Shown one piece after another: positions 32,641 through 45,046 of a DNA stretch of 64,000 nt. Every line of letters starts with the position of its first letter. The first letter of the stretch is position 1. The notes under the pieces were generated by a model. The model searched no databases and was not told where the DNA came from. It was given only the letters and a program-made list of their open reading frames with translations. The translations under genes were made by a program, and so were the position numbers. The DNA lies in NCBI RefSeq assembly GCF_019279795.1, contig NC_056729.1, positions 1,867,758,439-1,867,822,438 on the forward strand, written 5' to 3'. The DNA comes from Protopterus annectens. Taxonomy: Eukaryota > Chordata > Ceratodontiformes > Protopteridae.

Positions 32641-35600
32641 GTTATAAATAAAACTTCTCTTACCAGTCAACCCCATAGTAAATCACAAACCGAAGTATGA
32701 ATTTTTAGATATTCTCTGGATTTTCCTTTCTGCAGTCTGTGTGAATTTAAAGCTGTCTAGGCCCCTTGGGGTGGGTAGAGCTTGCCTGTTTAACACCGAT
32801 ACCTTTCTATCAATCAACAGTGAAATTAAAGGTAAAACAAAAAAAATGATTCAAAGTAAATCTTGCTAACAAGCTATCCCTTCCTACCTGCAAACAGTGA
32901 AAAGCTATGATAAGAAATATAAGAAATGTTCAACTAAAACTTCTCTTACCAGTCAGTTCTAGAGTAAATCACAAACCAAGGTATGATTGTTTAGATATGG
33001 CACAGGATTTTCCCCTCTGCAGCATGTGTGATTTTATAGGTGTCTAGGCCCTTTGGGATGGCTAGCGGTTGCCTGTCTAAAACCTATCCTTTTCTACCAA
33101 ACAAGAGTGAAATTAAAGGTAAAACTACAAAATATGAATCAAAGTAAATACTGTTAACAAGCTCTCCCTTCCTACCTGCAAACTGTGAAAAGCAATGATA
33201 AGAAATAATACAAATGTTCAAATAAAACTTCTCTTACCAATCAACTCCACAGTAAATCACAAACCAAGGTATGATTGTTTAGATATGGTCAGGATTTTCC
33301 CTCTGCAGCATATGTGATTTTATAAGTGTCTAGGCCCCTTGGGAAGGCTAGAGGTTGCCAGTCTAAACCTATCCCTTTCTACCAAACAAGAGTGAAATTA
33401 AAGGTAAAACTTCAACATATGAAAAAAGTAAATCTTGTTAACAAGCTATCCCTTCATACCTACAAATAGTAAAAAAGCATGATAACAAATAAAATACAAA
33501 TTAAAAAATAACTTCTCTTACCACTCAACTCCACAGTAAAAGACAAACCAAGGTAGGATTCTTTCAATATGGTCTGGATTTTCCTCTCTGCAGTCTGTGT
33601 GAATTTATAGCTGTCTAGGCCCTTAGGGAGAGCTAGAAGTTGCCTGTCTAATACCAATCCCTTTCTAACAACCAGCACAGTGAAATTAAAGGTAAAACAA
33701 AACATAAATCAAAGGAAACCTTGTTAACAAGCTATTGCTTCCTACCTGGAAACTGAAAAACAGTGATAAGAAATAAAAAAAATTAAAATACAACTTTTTA
33801 CCAGTCACTCCACAGTAAATCACAAACCAAGATAGGATTCTTTACATATGCTCTGGATTTTCCTCTCTGTAGCCTATGTGAAGTTATAGCTGTCTAGGTC
33901 CCATGGGACGGCTAGAGCTTGCCTGTCTAAAAACAATCCCTTTCTAACAACCAGCAGTGAAATTAAACTAAAACAAAAACTTATGAATCAAAGTAAATCT
34001 TGTTAACAAGCTATCCATTCCTACCTGAAAACTGATAACAAAAATAAATTCAAATACAACTTCTCTTACCAGTCAACTCCATGGTAAATGACAAACCAAG
34101 GTAGGATTGCTAAGATGTGGTCTGGATTTTCCTCTCAGCAGTCTATGTGAATTTACAACTGTCTAGGCCTGTAGGGATGGCTAGAGCTTGTCTGTGTAAA
34201 ACCTATCCCTTTCTAACAACAACAGTGAAATTAAAGGTAAAACAACAAAATATGATTCAAAGTAAATCTTGTTAACAAGCTATCCATTCCTACCTACAAA
34301 TAATGAAAATCAGTGATATGAAATAATACATATGTTCAAATAAAACTTCTCTTAGCAGTCAACTCCACAGTAAATCAAAAGCCAAGGTGTGATTGTTTAG
34401 ATATGGTCAGGATTTTCCTCTCTGCAGTCTGTGTGATTTTATAGGTGTGTAGGCCCCTTGGGATGGGTAGAGCTTGCCAGTCTAAACCTACCTCTTTCTA
34501 CCAAACAAGAATGAAATTAAAGGTAAAACTACAAAATATGAATCAAAGTAAATCTCGTTAACAAGTTATCCCTTCCTGCCTGAAAAAAGTGAAAAAGAGT
34601 GATAACAAATACAATATAAATTCAAATAAAACATCTCTTACCACTCAACTCCACAGTAAATTACAAACTAAAGCAATTTTTTAGATATGCTCTGGATTTT
34701 CCTCTCTGCAGTCTGTGAATTTAAAGATGTCTAGGCCCCTTGGGTGGGTAGAGCTTACCTGCTTAAGACCTATACCTTTCTAACAAACAATGAAATTAAA
34801 GGTAAAACAACAAAATGTGAATCAAAGGAAACCTTGTTAACAAGCTGTCCATTCTTACCTACAAACACTAAAAGTCAGTGATAAATAAAATATAAATGCA
34901 AATAAAATTTCTTTTACCACTCATCTCCACAGTAAATCACAAACCAAGGTAGTATTGTTTGGATATGGTCTGGATTTTCCTTTCTGCAGTCTGTGTGAAT
35001 TTATTGTTGCAAGTCCACTTGGGATGGCTAGATCATGCCTGTCTAAAACCTATTCCTTTCTAACAACCAACAATGAAATTAAAGTTAAAATAAAATATGA
35101 TTCAAAGTTAAGCTTGTTAACAAGCTATCCCTTCCTACATACAAACAGTGAAAACAGTGATAAGTGAAAAATAAATCCAAATACAACTTCTCTTACCAGT
35201 CAACTCCATAGTAAATCACAAACCAAGGTAGGATTGTTTGGACATGCTCTGGATTTTCCTCTTTGCAGTCTGTGTGAATTTAGAGTTGTCTAGGCCCCTT
35301 GGGATAGCTAGCGGTTGCCTGTCTAATACCTATCCCTTTCTACCAAACAAGAATGAAATTAAAGGTAAAACTACAAAATCTGAAAAAAAAAATCTTGTTA
35401 ACAAGCTATCCCTTTATACCTACAAACAGTGAAAATGTGTGATAACAAATAAAATATAAATTTAAATAAAACTTCTCTTACCAGTCAACTCCACAGTAAA
35501 TCACAAACTGAAGTACGATTTTTTATATATGCTCTGGATTTTCCTTTCTGCAGTCTGTGTGAATTTAAAGCTGTCTAGGCCCCTTGGTGTGGGTAGATCT

Positions 35601-36143
35601 TGCCTGTTTAATACCTATACCTTTCTAACAACCAACAGTGAAATTAAAGGTAAAACAACAAAATATGAATCAAAGTAAATTTTGTTAACAAGCTGTCCCT
35701 GCCAACCTGCAAACAGTGAAAAACAAAGATAAGAAATAATACAAATGTTCAAATAAAACTTCTCTTACCAGTCAACTCCACAGTAAATTACAAACCAAGG
35801 TATGATTGTTTAGATATGGTCAGCATTTTCCCTCTGCAGCATGTGTGGTTTTATAGGTGTCTAGGCCCCTTGGGAAGGCTAGAGGTTGCAAATCTAAACG
35901 TATCCCTTTCTACCAAACAAGAGTGAAATTAAAGGTAAATCTACAAAATATGAAAAAGGTAAATCTTGTTAACTAGCTATCCCTTCATACCTACAAACAA
36001 TGAAAAAGCATGATAACAAATAAAATATAAATTCAAATAAAACTTCTCTTACCTGTCAACTGCAGAGTAAATCACAAACCAAGGTAGAATTCTTTCGAAA
36101 TGTTCTAGATTTTCCTCTCTGCAGTCTGTGTGAAGTTATAGCT
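32641..36143. repeat. ~280-bp tandem array, segment D
   Basis: About 12.5 uninterrupted monomers, the longest stretch and the best place to measure the period: ttgttaac words at 33435, 33721, 34000 and 34269 give 286, 279 and 269 bp. Two monomer flavours recur, differing in the first-exon-like part (tctgcagcatgtgtgatttta versus tctgcagtctgtgtgaattta). This hints at a higher-order pattern. Ends with the left target duplication of the Penelope insertion. Confidence 0.94.
36128..36143. repeat. Target-site duplication of the Penelope insertion, left
   Basis: The word gtgtgaagttatagct is repeated exactly at 36720-36735. One further base on the left also matches. Confidence 0.93.
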
Positions 36144-36144
36144 C

Positions 36145-36351
36145 ATGAAAGAAAACAAAAGCTGGAAACATATTTTTAATTTCATGGTTTTAGAAATAAT
36201 AAATAAAAGTAAGAGGGGAGGTGATATAAGGAATAAGGTAGAGGAAGCTGAACAAAGATGGATTTTATTACTTCAGGCAGATAGGTCTCCTGGATTGAAC
36301 AATGCTGTTTCCTTGAAACCTTTTTTAAAATCCAGACCACTAAAACATTAA
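36145..36351 (+). pseudogene. Penelope GIY-YIG endonuclease C-terminus
   Basis: Open frame with SKRGGDIRNKVEEAEQRWIL and LQADRSPGLNNAVSLKPFL, ending at a stop at 36349. RGGD, E..WI and GLN are the last conserved blocks of the Penelope GIY-YIG domain. The apparent Met start is only the truncation point. The core with GIY-YIG is absent. Confidence 0.85.
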
Positions 36352-36487
36352 GTAATATGGATTATTACATAAAATGTGTCTGTTATATGTATATTTTATT
36401 TCATCTTATACAGAATATAAGGCAAATTAATGTGCGGATGTATGCAATTTTAATTTTTTAAATACCAATGTTTTAACAGTTTTTCTG

Positions 36488-36530
36488 AGTCTGAAGAAGC
36501 GATCAGCTGACTTAGATCGCAAAAGCGCTT
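36488..36530 (+). ncRNA. Hammerhead-ribozyme-like core motif
   Basis: CTGAAGA, then a perfect 6-bp stem gcgatc/gatcgc with a 10-base loop, then aaaagcgc. The order CUGANGA, stem II, GAAA is that of a hammerhead core. An extra A before the stem and AAAA in place of GAAA make activity doubtful. It lies 140 bases after the ORF stop and 10-20 bases before an AATAAAG. Confidence 0.4.
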
Positions 36531-36719
36531 ACTCTTGTTTAATAAAGTGGTGTGAAATTGGAAGTGAACTGTTTCCTACCTTGACTACTCCATCTCAGTT
36601 ACAACTTTTGGTTTTATAAAGGGCACTACTGTGAAGCTGCAAGTGATTTATTTCCTGACGTGGATTATTTCATTTTTATCTTCAGCTGTGGTCTAACCAT
36701 TGGTCTTTTCATTTTTTTT

Positions 36720-39128
36720 GTGTGAAGTTATAGCTGTCTAGGTCCCATGGGATGGCTAGAGCTTGCCTGTCTAAAACCCATCCCTTTCTAACAACCAACA
36801 GTGAAATTAAACTAAAACAAAAAATAATTAATCAAAGCAAATCTTGTTAACAAGCTATCCCTTCCTACTTGAAAACAGTGAAAAAGAGTGATAACAAATA
36901 AAATATAAATTCAGATACAACTTCTATTAGTAGTGAACTCCAGAAAAAATCACAAACCAAGGGAGGATTGATTAGATATGCCCTGGATTTTCCTCTCTGC
37001 AGTCTGTATGAATTTATAAGTGTGCAGACCTCTTGGAATGGCTACAGCATGCATGTCTAAAACCTACCACTTTCTAGCAACCGAGAGAGAAATTGAAAGT
37101 AAAACAACAAAATATGAATCAAAGTAAATCTTGTTAACAAGCTATCCCTTCCAACCTACAAACTGAAAAACCAGTGATAACAAATAAAATATAAATTCAA
37201 ATAAAACATTTCTTGCTATTCAACTCCACAGTAAATCACAAACCAGGGTAGGATTGTTTAGATATTGTCTGGATTCTCCTGTAAGACGTCTGTGTGAATT
37301 TATACCTGCCTAAGCCCACTGGGATGGCTAAATCTTCCCTGCCTAAACCTATCCCTTTCTAACAACTAACAGTGAAATTAAAGGTAAAACAACAAAATAT
37401 GGATGAAAGCAAACCTTGTTAACAAGCTATCCTTTCTTACCTACAAACAGTGAAAAACAGTGATAACAAATACAATATAAATTAAAATAATACTTCTCTT
37501 ATCAGTCAACTCCATAGTAAATCACAAACAAAGGGAGGATTGTTTAGATGTGACCTGGATTTTGTACTCTCTAGTCTGTGTTAATTTATAGCTGTTTAGG
37601 CCCATTGGGATGGCTACAGCTTGCCCATCTAAAACATATTGCTTTCTAGCAACCAACAGTGAAATTAAAGGTAAAACAACAAAATATGAATCAAAGTAAA
37701 ACTTGTTAAGTTATCCCTTCCCACCTACAAACTGTGAAAAACAGTGATAACAAATAAAAAATAAATTCAAGTACAACTTATATTACCTGTCAACTCCACA
37801 GTAAATCAAAAAACAAGGTAGGATTGCTTAGATATGCTCTAGATTTTCCTCTCTGCAATCTGTGAGAATTTATAGCTGCCTAGGGCAATTGGAATGGCTA
37901 GAGCTTGCCCACATAAAAACCTAGCCCTTTATAAGAACCAACAGCAAAATTAAAGGTAAAACAACAAAATATGAATCAATGTAAATTGTGTTAAGAAGCT
38001 ATCCCTTCCTACCTACAAATAGTGAAAAAGAATAATATGAAATATATTCAAATGAAACTTCTCTTACCAGTCAACTCAACAGTAAATCACAAACCGAGGT
38101 AGGATTGTTTGGACATGCTCTGGATTTTCCTCTCTGCAGTCTGTGTGAATTTTGAACTGTCTAGGCCCCTTGGGATGGATAGAGGTTGCCTGTCTAAAAC
38201 CTATCCCTTTCTAACAACCAACATTGAAAGTAAAGGTAAAGCAGAAAAAACATGAATCAAAGGAAACCTTGTTAACAGGTTATCCCTTCCAACCTGAAAA
38301 CAGTGAAAAAACTGATAAATAAAATATAAATTCAAATAAAACTTGTCTTATCAGTCAACTCCACAGTAAATCACAAACCGATGTACATTTTTTAGATATG
38401 CTCTGGATTTTCCTCTCTGCAGTCTGTGTGAATTTAAAGATGTCTAGGTCCCTTGGGTTGGCTAGAACTTGTATGTTTAATACCTATTCCTTTCTAACAA
38501 CAAACAATGAAATTAAAGGTTAAAAAACAAAATATGAATCTAAGTAAATCTTAAGAAGCTATCTCTTCCTACCTGCAAACAGTGAAAAACAGCGATAAGT
38601 AAAAAATAAATTCAAGCAAACTTCTCTTACCAGTTAACTCTGTAGTAAATTACAAACCAAGATAGGATTGCTTAGATATGATCCAGATTTTCCTTGCAGC
38701 TGTCTGTGAGAATTTATAGCTGTCCAGGCCTGTTGGTGTGGCTAGAGCTTGTCCATCCAAAACCTATCAATTTCTAGCAACCAACAGTGAAATAAAAGGT
38801 AAAACAACAAAATATGAATCAAAGTAAATTTTGTTAACAAGCTATCCATTCCCACCTGCAAACAGTGAAAAAGACTTGATAGCAAATAAAATATAAATTC
38901 ACATAAAACATCTCTTAACCAGTCAGTCAACTCCACAGTAAATCACAAATCAAAGTAGGATTTTGTAGATATGCCCTGTTTTGATTTTCCTCTCTCTCTA
39001 GTCTGTGGGAATTTATAGCTGTCTAGCACCCTTGGGATGGCTACAGCTTGCCTGTCTAAAACCAGTCCCTTTCCAACAACCAATAGTGAAATTAAAGGTA
39101 AAATAACAAAATATGAATCAAAGTAAAT
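36720..39128. repeat. ~280-bp tandem array, segment E
   Basis: About 8.6 monomers. It starts with the right target duplication of the Penelope element and ends with tcaaagtaaat (39118-39128), the left target duplication of the large L1. Confidence 0.93.
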
Positions 39129-39300
39129 CTTTTTTTTTCAAATTTTTTTTTATTTTTCAAATACATTTGAATGAATTCCATAGTATTTATACATAACATC
39201 TTAAATAACTATGTACACCATTTACATTAGCCTGACACTATAACAGATCTTAATGTATACAGTTACTTTATGCCCAATCCATTATCAGAGTGCCTGATCA
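39129..39300 (-). terminator. 3' UTR and A-tail of L1 copy 2
   Basis: Minus strand: gaaaaataaaaaaaaatttg followed by an A-run ending at the target duplication. Confidence 0.75.
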
Positions 39301-40413
39301 TTGTATAGTGTCAATCAACGATAAGACTTTTCCCCAAGGGTTGTTGATAAATGGCTTTGGATAAATTCTTAGTTCTTTAATTTTAATTTCCAATAATGCT
39401 GTGGTCTTCAGTAGGCTGTAGAAGTCTTCCAAAGTTGGTATTGTGTTTGTATTCTATCTTCTTGTTATACACTTCCTTGAAATTGCAAGTATAGTCCATA
39501 CTAGATACATGTTTGACCTATTCAAATGAGGACCTTTGTTCACATTTAATACAAGAGCTTTAGTTAAATAAACTGATTCATTAAATAAAACTTGTAGAAA
39601 GTTAATACCATTCCAAAATGGCTTAATTTTAACACAATCAAAGAAAATGTGGTTCCAGTTTGCATTGTGTACTTGCTCACATCTCCAACATATTCCTTTT
39701 ATGGAAGAACTAATTTTACTGATTCTATCTGGAGTTAAGAATACTTTGTGCAAGCATTTTCAATTAAAAACTTTCCAGTATTGTGTAAAGGATGTATATT
39801 TTATCGATAATAAGATATTTGTTTTAATATCTTCAGTTAACTGTATTGAGTGTCCTTTAGTTATATATTTCCAGTATGAGGTTTTGGGTGTTTTATAGTT
39901 TATCAGTATTTTGTAAAATTTTGAAATACTGTTTCACATGTCAAAGTCATTATATATAATTTCATATATGTATTTCTTAAATTTAGGTATTTCTTTAAAT
40001 GAAGAATTGTTAATTATTCTACTTAAATCTTGCGAATATGACAGAATACTGTGTAAAGTTAGCCAGTCCTGTTGTGGAATGTTGTATGTTGTTTTTATTA
40101 CTTGCATATCTAAAACTTTTAGTTCTTTGATACAGTGGAGCCAACAAACAAATCCTTTCTGTTCCCAGGGATTAATAATTTCTCTATATATTTTATGTGG
40201 AAAGTTCTTTGTGACTATAAATGGTGTTAAAAGATCAAACCAGATTTTTAAATCTATATTTGCATTAATAATTTTCCTAAACGAGTCAATGTAATAATTA
40301 ATCATACGAGTTTTAGTGGGTTTAGTTATGTTATATTGCATACTAATACATATGTGCCATGGCAAATTGTTTTTATCTTTTATTTGAAAATTTTTTTTGT
40401 AAATCAAATTCAT
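39301..40413 (-). pseudogene. L1 ORF2 C-terminal region (copy 2)
   Basis: The frame 40413-39934 aligns with the C-terminal third of the copy-1 RT (for example LSRIINNSSFKEIPKFKKYI). The frame 39753-39454 contains GICWRCEQVHNANWNHIFFDC, the Cys motif, and LVWTILAISRKCITRR. The remaining tail to about 39300 is in another frame (NNPWGK). The order matches copy 1. Confidence 0.82.
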
Positions 40414-41632
40414 TTATTGATATTACAGTTAGTAATTCTTTCCAATTTGCAGAGTAATTTGGACTTATCCAATCTGAGATTGTTTTAGATATTGATGCTT
40501 TTATATATGTTTCTATATCAAGAAAGTTTAATCCACCCTGTTTCCATGGTCTGATATGATGTATTAAAGCTATTCTGTTTCTTTTGGGAAACCATAAAAA
40601 GTTTATTAGAAATTAATTTATTTATTTAAGTATATTCCTTTCTGGTAACAGTTGTATTACCAAGGCTATATATAGGATCTTGGGCAGTAAAACCATTTTT
40701 ATTAACTGTAGTCTATCTTCAAATGTTAATATTATTTTGTTCCATTTTTCCAGAGAGATTTTAATTGTATTGATGATATTATTGCTATTTTTTTAGACTA
40801 ATTCATTATTATCCTTGCATAACTCAATTCCTAGACATTTTAAGGTAGATTCTAGTTTCCCTATGATGTGATCTCCCTTAGTCTGCAGTTCTTTTTTTTA
40901 TTTAAAAATAAAAATTTTGATTTTGATATATTGAAATGGAGTCCTGAAGTCATGTGAAATTTGTCAATTAATATATTTAATCCTTCTAATGTCTCTTTTG
41001 TATTAGATGTTAGTAGTATATCATCAGCAAATAGCATTACTTTAGAATTGCATTATTCATAAACATCTATTCCTTTGATTTTTATATTGTTATGAATTAA
41101 ATCTGCCAATATTTCAATAGCCAGAGCAAATAGAATCAGTGACATGGGACATCCTTGTTTAGTGCCTTTTGTTATATGTATAGGTTCAGAGGTAAAAGGA
41201 CCTAACTTGACACACGCTAAATTATTTGTATATACATTCTTTAGGAGATGAACAAAGGAAGCAGAAAATTCAAATAGCATTAGGATTTTGAATAAATAGT
41301 CCCAATTTAGGGAATCAAAGGCTTTCTCTATATCTAAGCCAAGTATGAATGTTTATTTTCTTTATTAACATAATCTATAAGATAAATTATCCTTTTAATA
41401 TTGTCATGTGTGTGTCTATGATATATAAATCCAGTTTGATCATTATTTATTGTTTTGGATAGTGATATTTTCATTCTGTTAGTTAATATTGTCATAAATA
41501 TAGTATAGTCAATATTTAATACTGATATAGGTCTATATGAGGTACAGAGGTTTGGGGATTTGTTTTCCTTTAGGATTGGTGTGATTAAGGAATATCTCCA
41601 AGATGGTGGTATTAAAGCTTGTGACTGAATTT
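40414..41632 (-). pseudogene. L1 ORF2 reverse transcriptase core (copy 2)
   Basis: Traceable in several frames: IPPSWRYSLITPILKENK and SYRPISVLNIDYTIF near 41500-41610, DQTGFIYHRHTHDNIKR near 41400, then TKGTKQGCPMSLILFALAIE in the frame 41280-41053 and VMLFADDILLTSN near 41000-41045. Both catalytic Asp codons are present, but stops and shifts break the frame every 100-200 bases. It is older or more damaged than copy 1. Confidence 0.82.
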
Positions 41633-42270
41633 CTAATTTATTTATTTATTTTACATTTGTTAACTGGGAAATTCCGACTGGACCAGGTCCATTTTCAGCG
41701 GAGGCCTGGGGAGAAAAGCTCCAGCATCAAGTTATACAAATACAGTACATCCAGCATAATACACAAAACAGGTTACATCATGTATGCTGAGCATAGTAAT
41801 ATAACAAAAATTAATAAAAACACTCCAGGTAAAAGAAGATATAGAACACAGGTAAAAGACAATGTCAGTTACAGTACATCCAGCATAATACACAAAACAG
41901 GTTTTATCATATATGCTGAGCATAGTAATATAACAAGAAATTAATAAAACACTCCTGGTAAAAGAAGATATAGAACATGGGTAAAAAGACAATGTCAGTT
42001 ATACATTGGTAAGAGAAGAAAATATATCAGCTAGGATTCTACAGTTAAAAGTACCCTTTCAGATGACCATGCCTACAGGGGATCAGAGATCCAGCATGTG
42101 ATCAGAGAGGAGTTTGGGGAGTTAATATTAGTATGGGTAGGGTTATGTGATACAAGGGCATAACCAGGTACTAAGAAGGTGTGATTTGAGGGAGTTTTTA
42201 AATATGGATGTGGAGGGGGCAGTGAACACGGATAGGGGAAGAGAAGAGGGATAGTATCTTTGAAGGAAAA
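41633..42270 (-). mobile_element. L2-like LINE 3' end nested in the L1 RT
   Basis: On the minus strand it ends gagcttttctccccaggcct, ..aatttcccagttaac.., and a TAAA-rich tail at 41633-41655. This is the same 3' end as the L2/Rex-like LINE at 16.62-16.74 kb. L1 coding sequence continues on both sides (MEIYKLFPS on one side, QALIPPSW on the other), so the insertion site is clear. No target duplication was recognised. Confidence 0.75.
41743..42001. repeat. Two ~129-bp tandem units
   Basis: The word cagtacatccagcataatac starts at 41743 and 41872. The two units are about 93% alike and lie within the L2-like 3' fragment. Confidence 0.9.
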
Positions 42271-43142
42271 AGTTTATATATTTCCATAATTATGCCATCT
42301 ATACCTGGAACTTTATTATTTTACCCTCTTTTATTGTATCTGTAATTTCTTTGTAGGATATTGGTACTTGCAGATCTAGTTTTAATTTTAATGGTATTTT
42401 TTATATTAGAACATTTTTTCATCTAGATTTAATTGATCTATATGTATATTTTCTTTTTGGAAATGTTCCATATAGTGATTTCTATAGGCATCAAGAATGT
42501 CACCTATATCCGAGACACTTTCCCTTTCTTTTCATGGAAGATACTTTTAATGTTATTAGCTTTTGATTGTATTTTGATTCTTGTGGATAAATTATGTAGA
42601 TATTTGGAAGAAGTGGCCAAGGTATTAATTTTTATTTTTTCTAAAGCTAAACTAGTTTTATATGTTAGAATTTTGTTGTATTTATTGTTTAATACTTCTA
42701 CTTTCTATTTCATCTCCAAATTATTTAGATTTTTTTCAGCTTTTACTGACAAAAGTTTGGATTCTAGATCTAATACTTCAGAATCCCATTCTCTGATTTT
42801 TTTATACTAAGTTAGGGTTTTATCATGTATGTAATCTTTTAATGAGTCCCATATCATTATTTTATTTATCTCTGTGGTGTAATTAATATCTAAGAAGAAG
42901 TGTAATTCAGATAATAACCAGGGTTTGAAGCCTTTAAATTTGGTTATATATGCTGGAATTCTGGAGTTAAAGATTAATGGTTTGTACCCATTTTGAAGTT
43001 TTAGTATCAATGAATTGTGGTCTGAAAAGGGGTAAGGAGTATTTAAGAAATTAATGACTTTAGAGTGTAAGTCATGGGCAGCAAATATTTTATCTATTCT
43101 AGTTTGGGTACCAAATCTGTGATCTTGTTGGGAAAACAACAA
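42271..43142 (-). pseudogene. L1 ORF2: end of endonuclease, spacer and RT start (copy 2)
   Basis: The frame 43142-42807 reads IDKIFAAHDL and PYPFSDHNSLILKLQ, the SDH block of the endonuclease, then RIPAYITKFKGFKPWL as in copy 1 (RIPAYLTQLKVYKEY). Further on, near 42300-42330, VPGIDGIIMEIYK is the start of the RT. Multiple stops lie between. Confidence 0.8.
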
Positions 43143-43699
43143 AGATGTATCTTCTTAAAATTTGAAAGTATCTACAAGATGAAATTATTCTTCCCACTTG
43201 TTTAAAGCTTTTGATACAGCAGATGTATGCAGTGGTCTTTTATTTGTAGTTTCAGAAATATCAAATATACAGTTAAAATCTCCTCCTAATATTAAGTTGC
43301 CTTTATAATTATTGGAAATGAAATCCAAGTGTTTTTAACAGTTCCTGTTCTAATGCCTGGGAACCACTATAAATTGGCTAGGGTCCATATTCTGTTATTA
43401 TATTTAACTATTACTAATGCCATAAGGCCTTCTTTATCTTCATACTTATAAATGATTTCTGGGTTAATCACAATTGTTTTCCATAAAATTGTTACCCCTT
43501 TTGTCTTTGTCTTATAAGTGGATTGCTCCAATATCATATATTCCTTGGGATTCCATTTGTAATTGTCATGTTTTTTGAAAGGAGTTTCTTGAAGGAAGAC
43601 AATTTGTGCTTTGTTAAGTTTTAAATATTTCAGTAGATTTGATCTCTTGCTAGGATTGTTTAAGCCATTGGTATTTATAGATAATAAAGTTAAATCCAC
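43143..43699 (-). pseudogene. L1 ORF2 endonuclease start (copy 2)
   Basis: The frame 43699-43367 starts MDLTLLSINTNGLNNPSKRS and continues NKAQIVFLQETPF and TKGVTILWK, matching copy 1 block for block. QETH is QETP here. The GDFN block falls in 43250-43290 in another frame. Confidence 0.85.
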
Positions 43700-43795
43700 C
43701 TTAGGTTATTTAGACTATGTATTTTTTGTTTTATTATGACTATTAAACATTTTCATCTAATAACTAAGTATATGTGTGAGCTTTTAAAGGAAATT

Positions 43796-44246
43796 ATCAG
43801 TTTTATACTTTGAGTGTTTACCAATAAAGTAATGTTTTGGTCAGGCATACTAAAAATGTTTTTGTGAAATAAATTTAAATTAATAAATGTTAACAAAACT
43901 AAGATCACTGCGGTGGTGGTGCTGCGGTAGCGTTGTCGCCTCACAGTAAGACGCTATCCTGTTTGATTCTCAGCTAAAGCGTCTTCTGTGTGGAGACATG
44001 CGTGAATGGGCATACCTTCATTGAAGGTTGTGCATCAGAGCTGGCAACTCAGTATGTAAAAATCTACTGCCAATCATTAGCGGACCGGAGTTCCGCTGTG
44101 GCAACCCCTAACCGGGAAAAGCCGAAAGACCCAACATCAGTTTTATACTTTGAGTGTTTACCAATAAAGTAATGTTTTGGTCAGGCATACTAAAAATGTT
44201 TCTGTGAAAATAATTTAAATTAATAAATGTTAACAAAACTAAGATC
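43796..44246. repeat. Two 111-bp direct repeats bracketing a SINE
   Basis: 43796-43906 and 44136-44246 are about 97% identical, both starting atcagttttatactttgag and ending aactaagatc. The SINE lies exactly between. The repeat is far longer than a normal target duplication. Confidence 0.92.
43907..44135 (+). repeat. tRNA-derived SINE with RTE-type 3' tail
   Basis: The head ggtggtgctgcggtagcgtt (A-box-like) and ctgtttgattctcag (B-box-like) are followed by tctgtgtggagacatgcgtg. The 3' end tgtggcaacccctaaccggg...agccgaaag matches the minus-strand 3' end of the RTE LINE at 51.16-51.21 kb (tggtgacccctaacggg...agccgaaag). Such tail sharing is how SINEs recruit a LINE's enzymes. The short ORF here is not meaningful. 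Confidence 0.82.
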
Positions 44247-45046
44247 CACACTAGCAATGGAATGAAAATCATTCCTAATCTGATAGATAAACCTAAATCC
44301 ATCAGATTATCACTCATACCTTGACAATCCAGAACATCTGAGCTCCATAAATTGAATTATCATATGGAGAATATTTGTAATAGGAATAATCGATATTTAT
44401 ATTATTTTGAACATATATAATACTATTGTAGATTAGACAGAATTCTAATACAATATAAATGTCTACTTATTGTATAAGCAATTACTATTTACATGAAAGA
44501 CAGATGACAAGCAATTCATTCATAGTAAAGTAGGATGTATCATATATAAAACCTCAGTAAAAGATTATAGCACACAGTTATTTAACATATTCACCCTTAC
44601 TGATGAAGTCTTTCAAAACTTATTACTTAATATAAATAGATGGTAATAATATTTATATCTAATGTTTATAATACAATGTATTTTACTGGAGATATTAGAA
44701 GTTTTATTTCATTGCTTGCCAGCATTTAAGTAACCACTTTGTTGCTAACTTACTTAAAGCATCACGTTTGTTTTATGTGAACATTGATGAAAGTTAGTGC
44801 ATTTTAATTATCAGTGCATCCCTCTTCCCCCCATTTCCTACACATAAGGATTTTCATAGCTGTCATTTCTTATTATAAAATGAGTGAAATTATAGGTTAA
44901 AAACAACAAATTCACTTATTGTGATTAATGATTACAAGTCCCCTTTCCATATTCATAAATTGGAATTTTATAGCATATACTGAAAGTTTTTAGATTTAAA
45001 TGGCAACATTCTATTTTGTATAATCAGCAAAGGTTAAACTAAGCTA
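44247..45046. other. AT-rich stretch without recognised features
   Basis: Part of the L1 copy 2 ORF1-ORF2 gap. No ORF, repeat or element was recognised. Confidence 0.5.

Larger units (their letters stand above)
36144..36719 (+). mobile_element. Penelope-like element, 5'-truncated 3' end (576 bp)
   Basis: Consists of the last ~68 codons of the GIY-YIG nuclease, a 3' UTR with a hammerhead-like hairpin and an AATAAAG, then a pyrimidine/T-rich end. It is flanked by a 16-17-bp target duplication in the array. The family is the same as the unit at 1-4.1 kb, judged by the shared C-terminus and 3' layout. Confidence 0.88.

Noticed and set aside
32630-32650. Target duplication for the truncated CR1 at 30.8-32.6 kb
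   Set aside because: The taagttata repeats at the right edge are local; they do not match the left edge beyond a few AT-rich bases.
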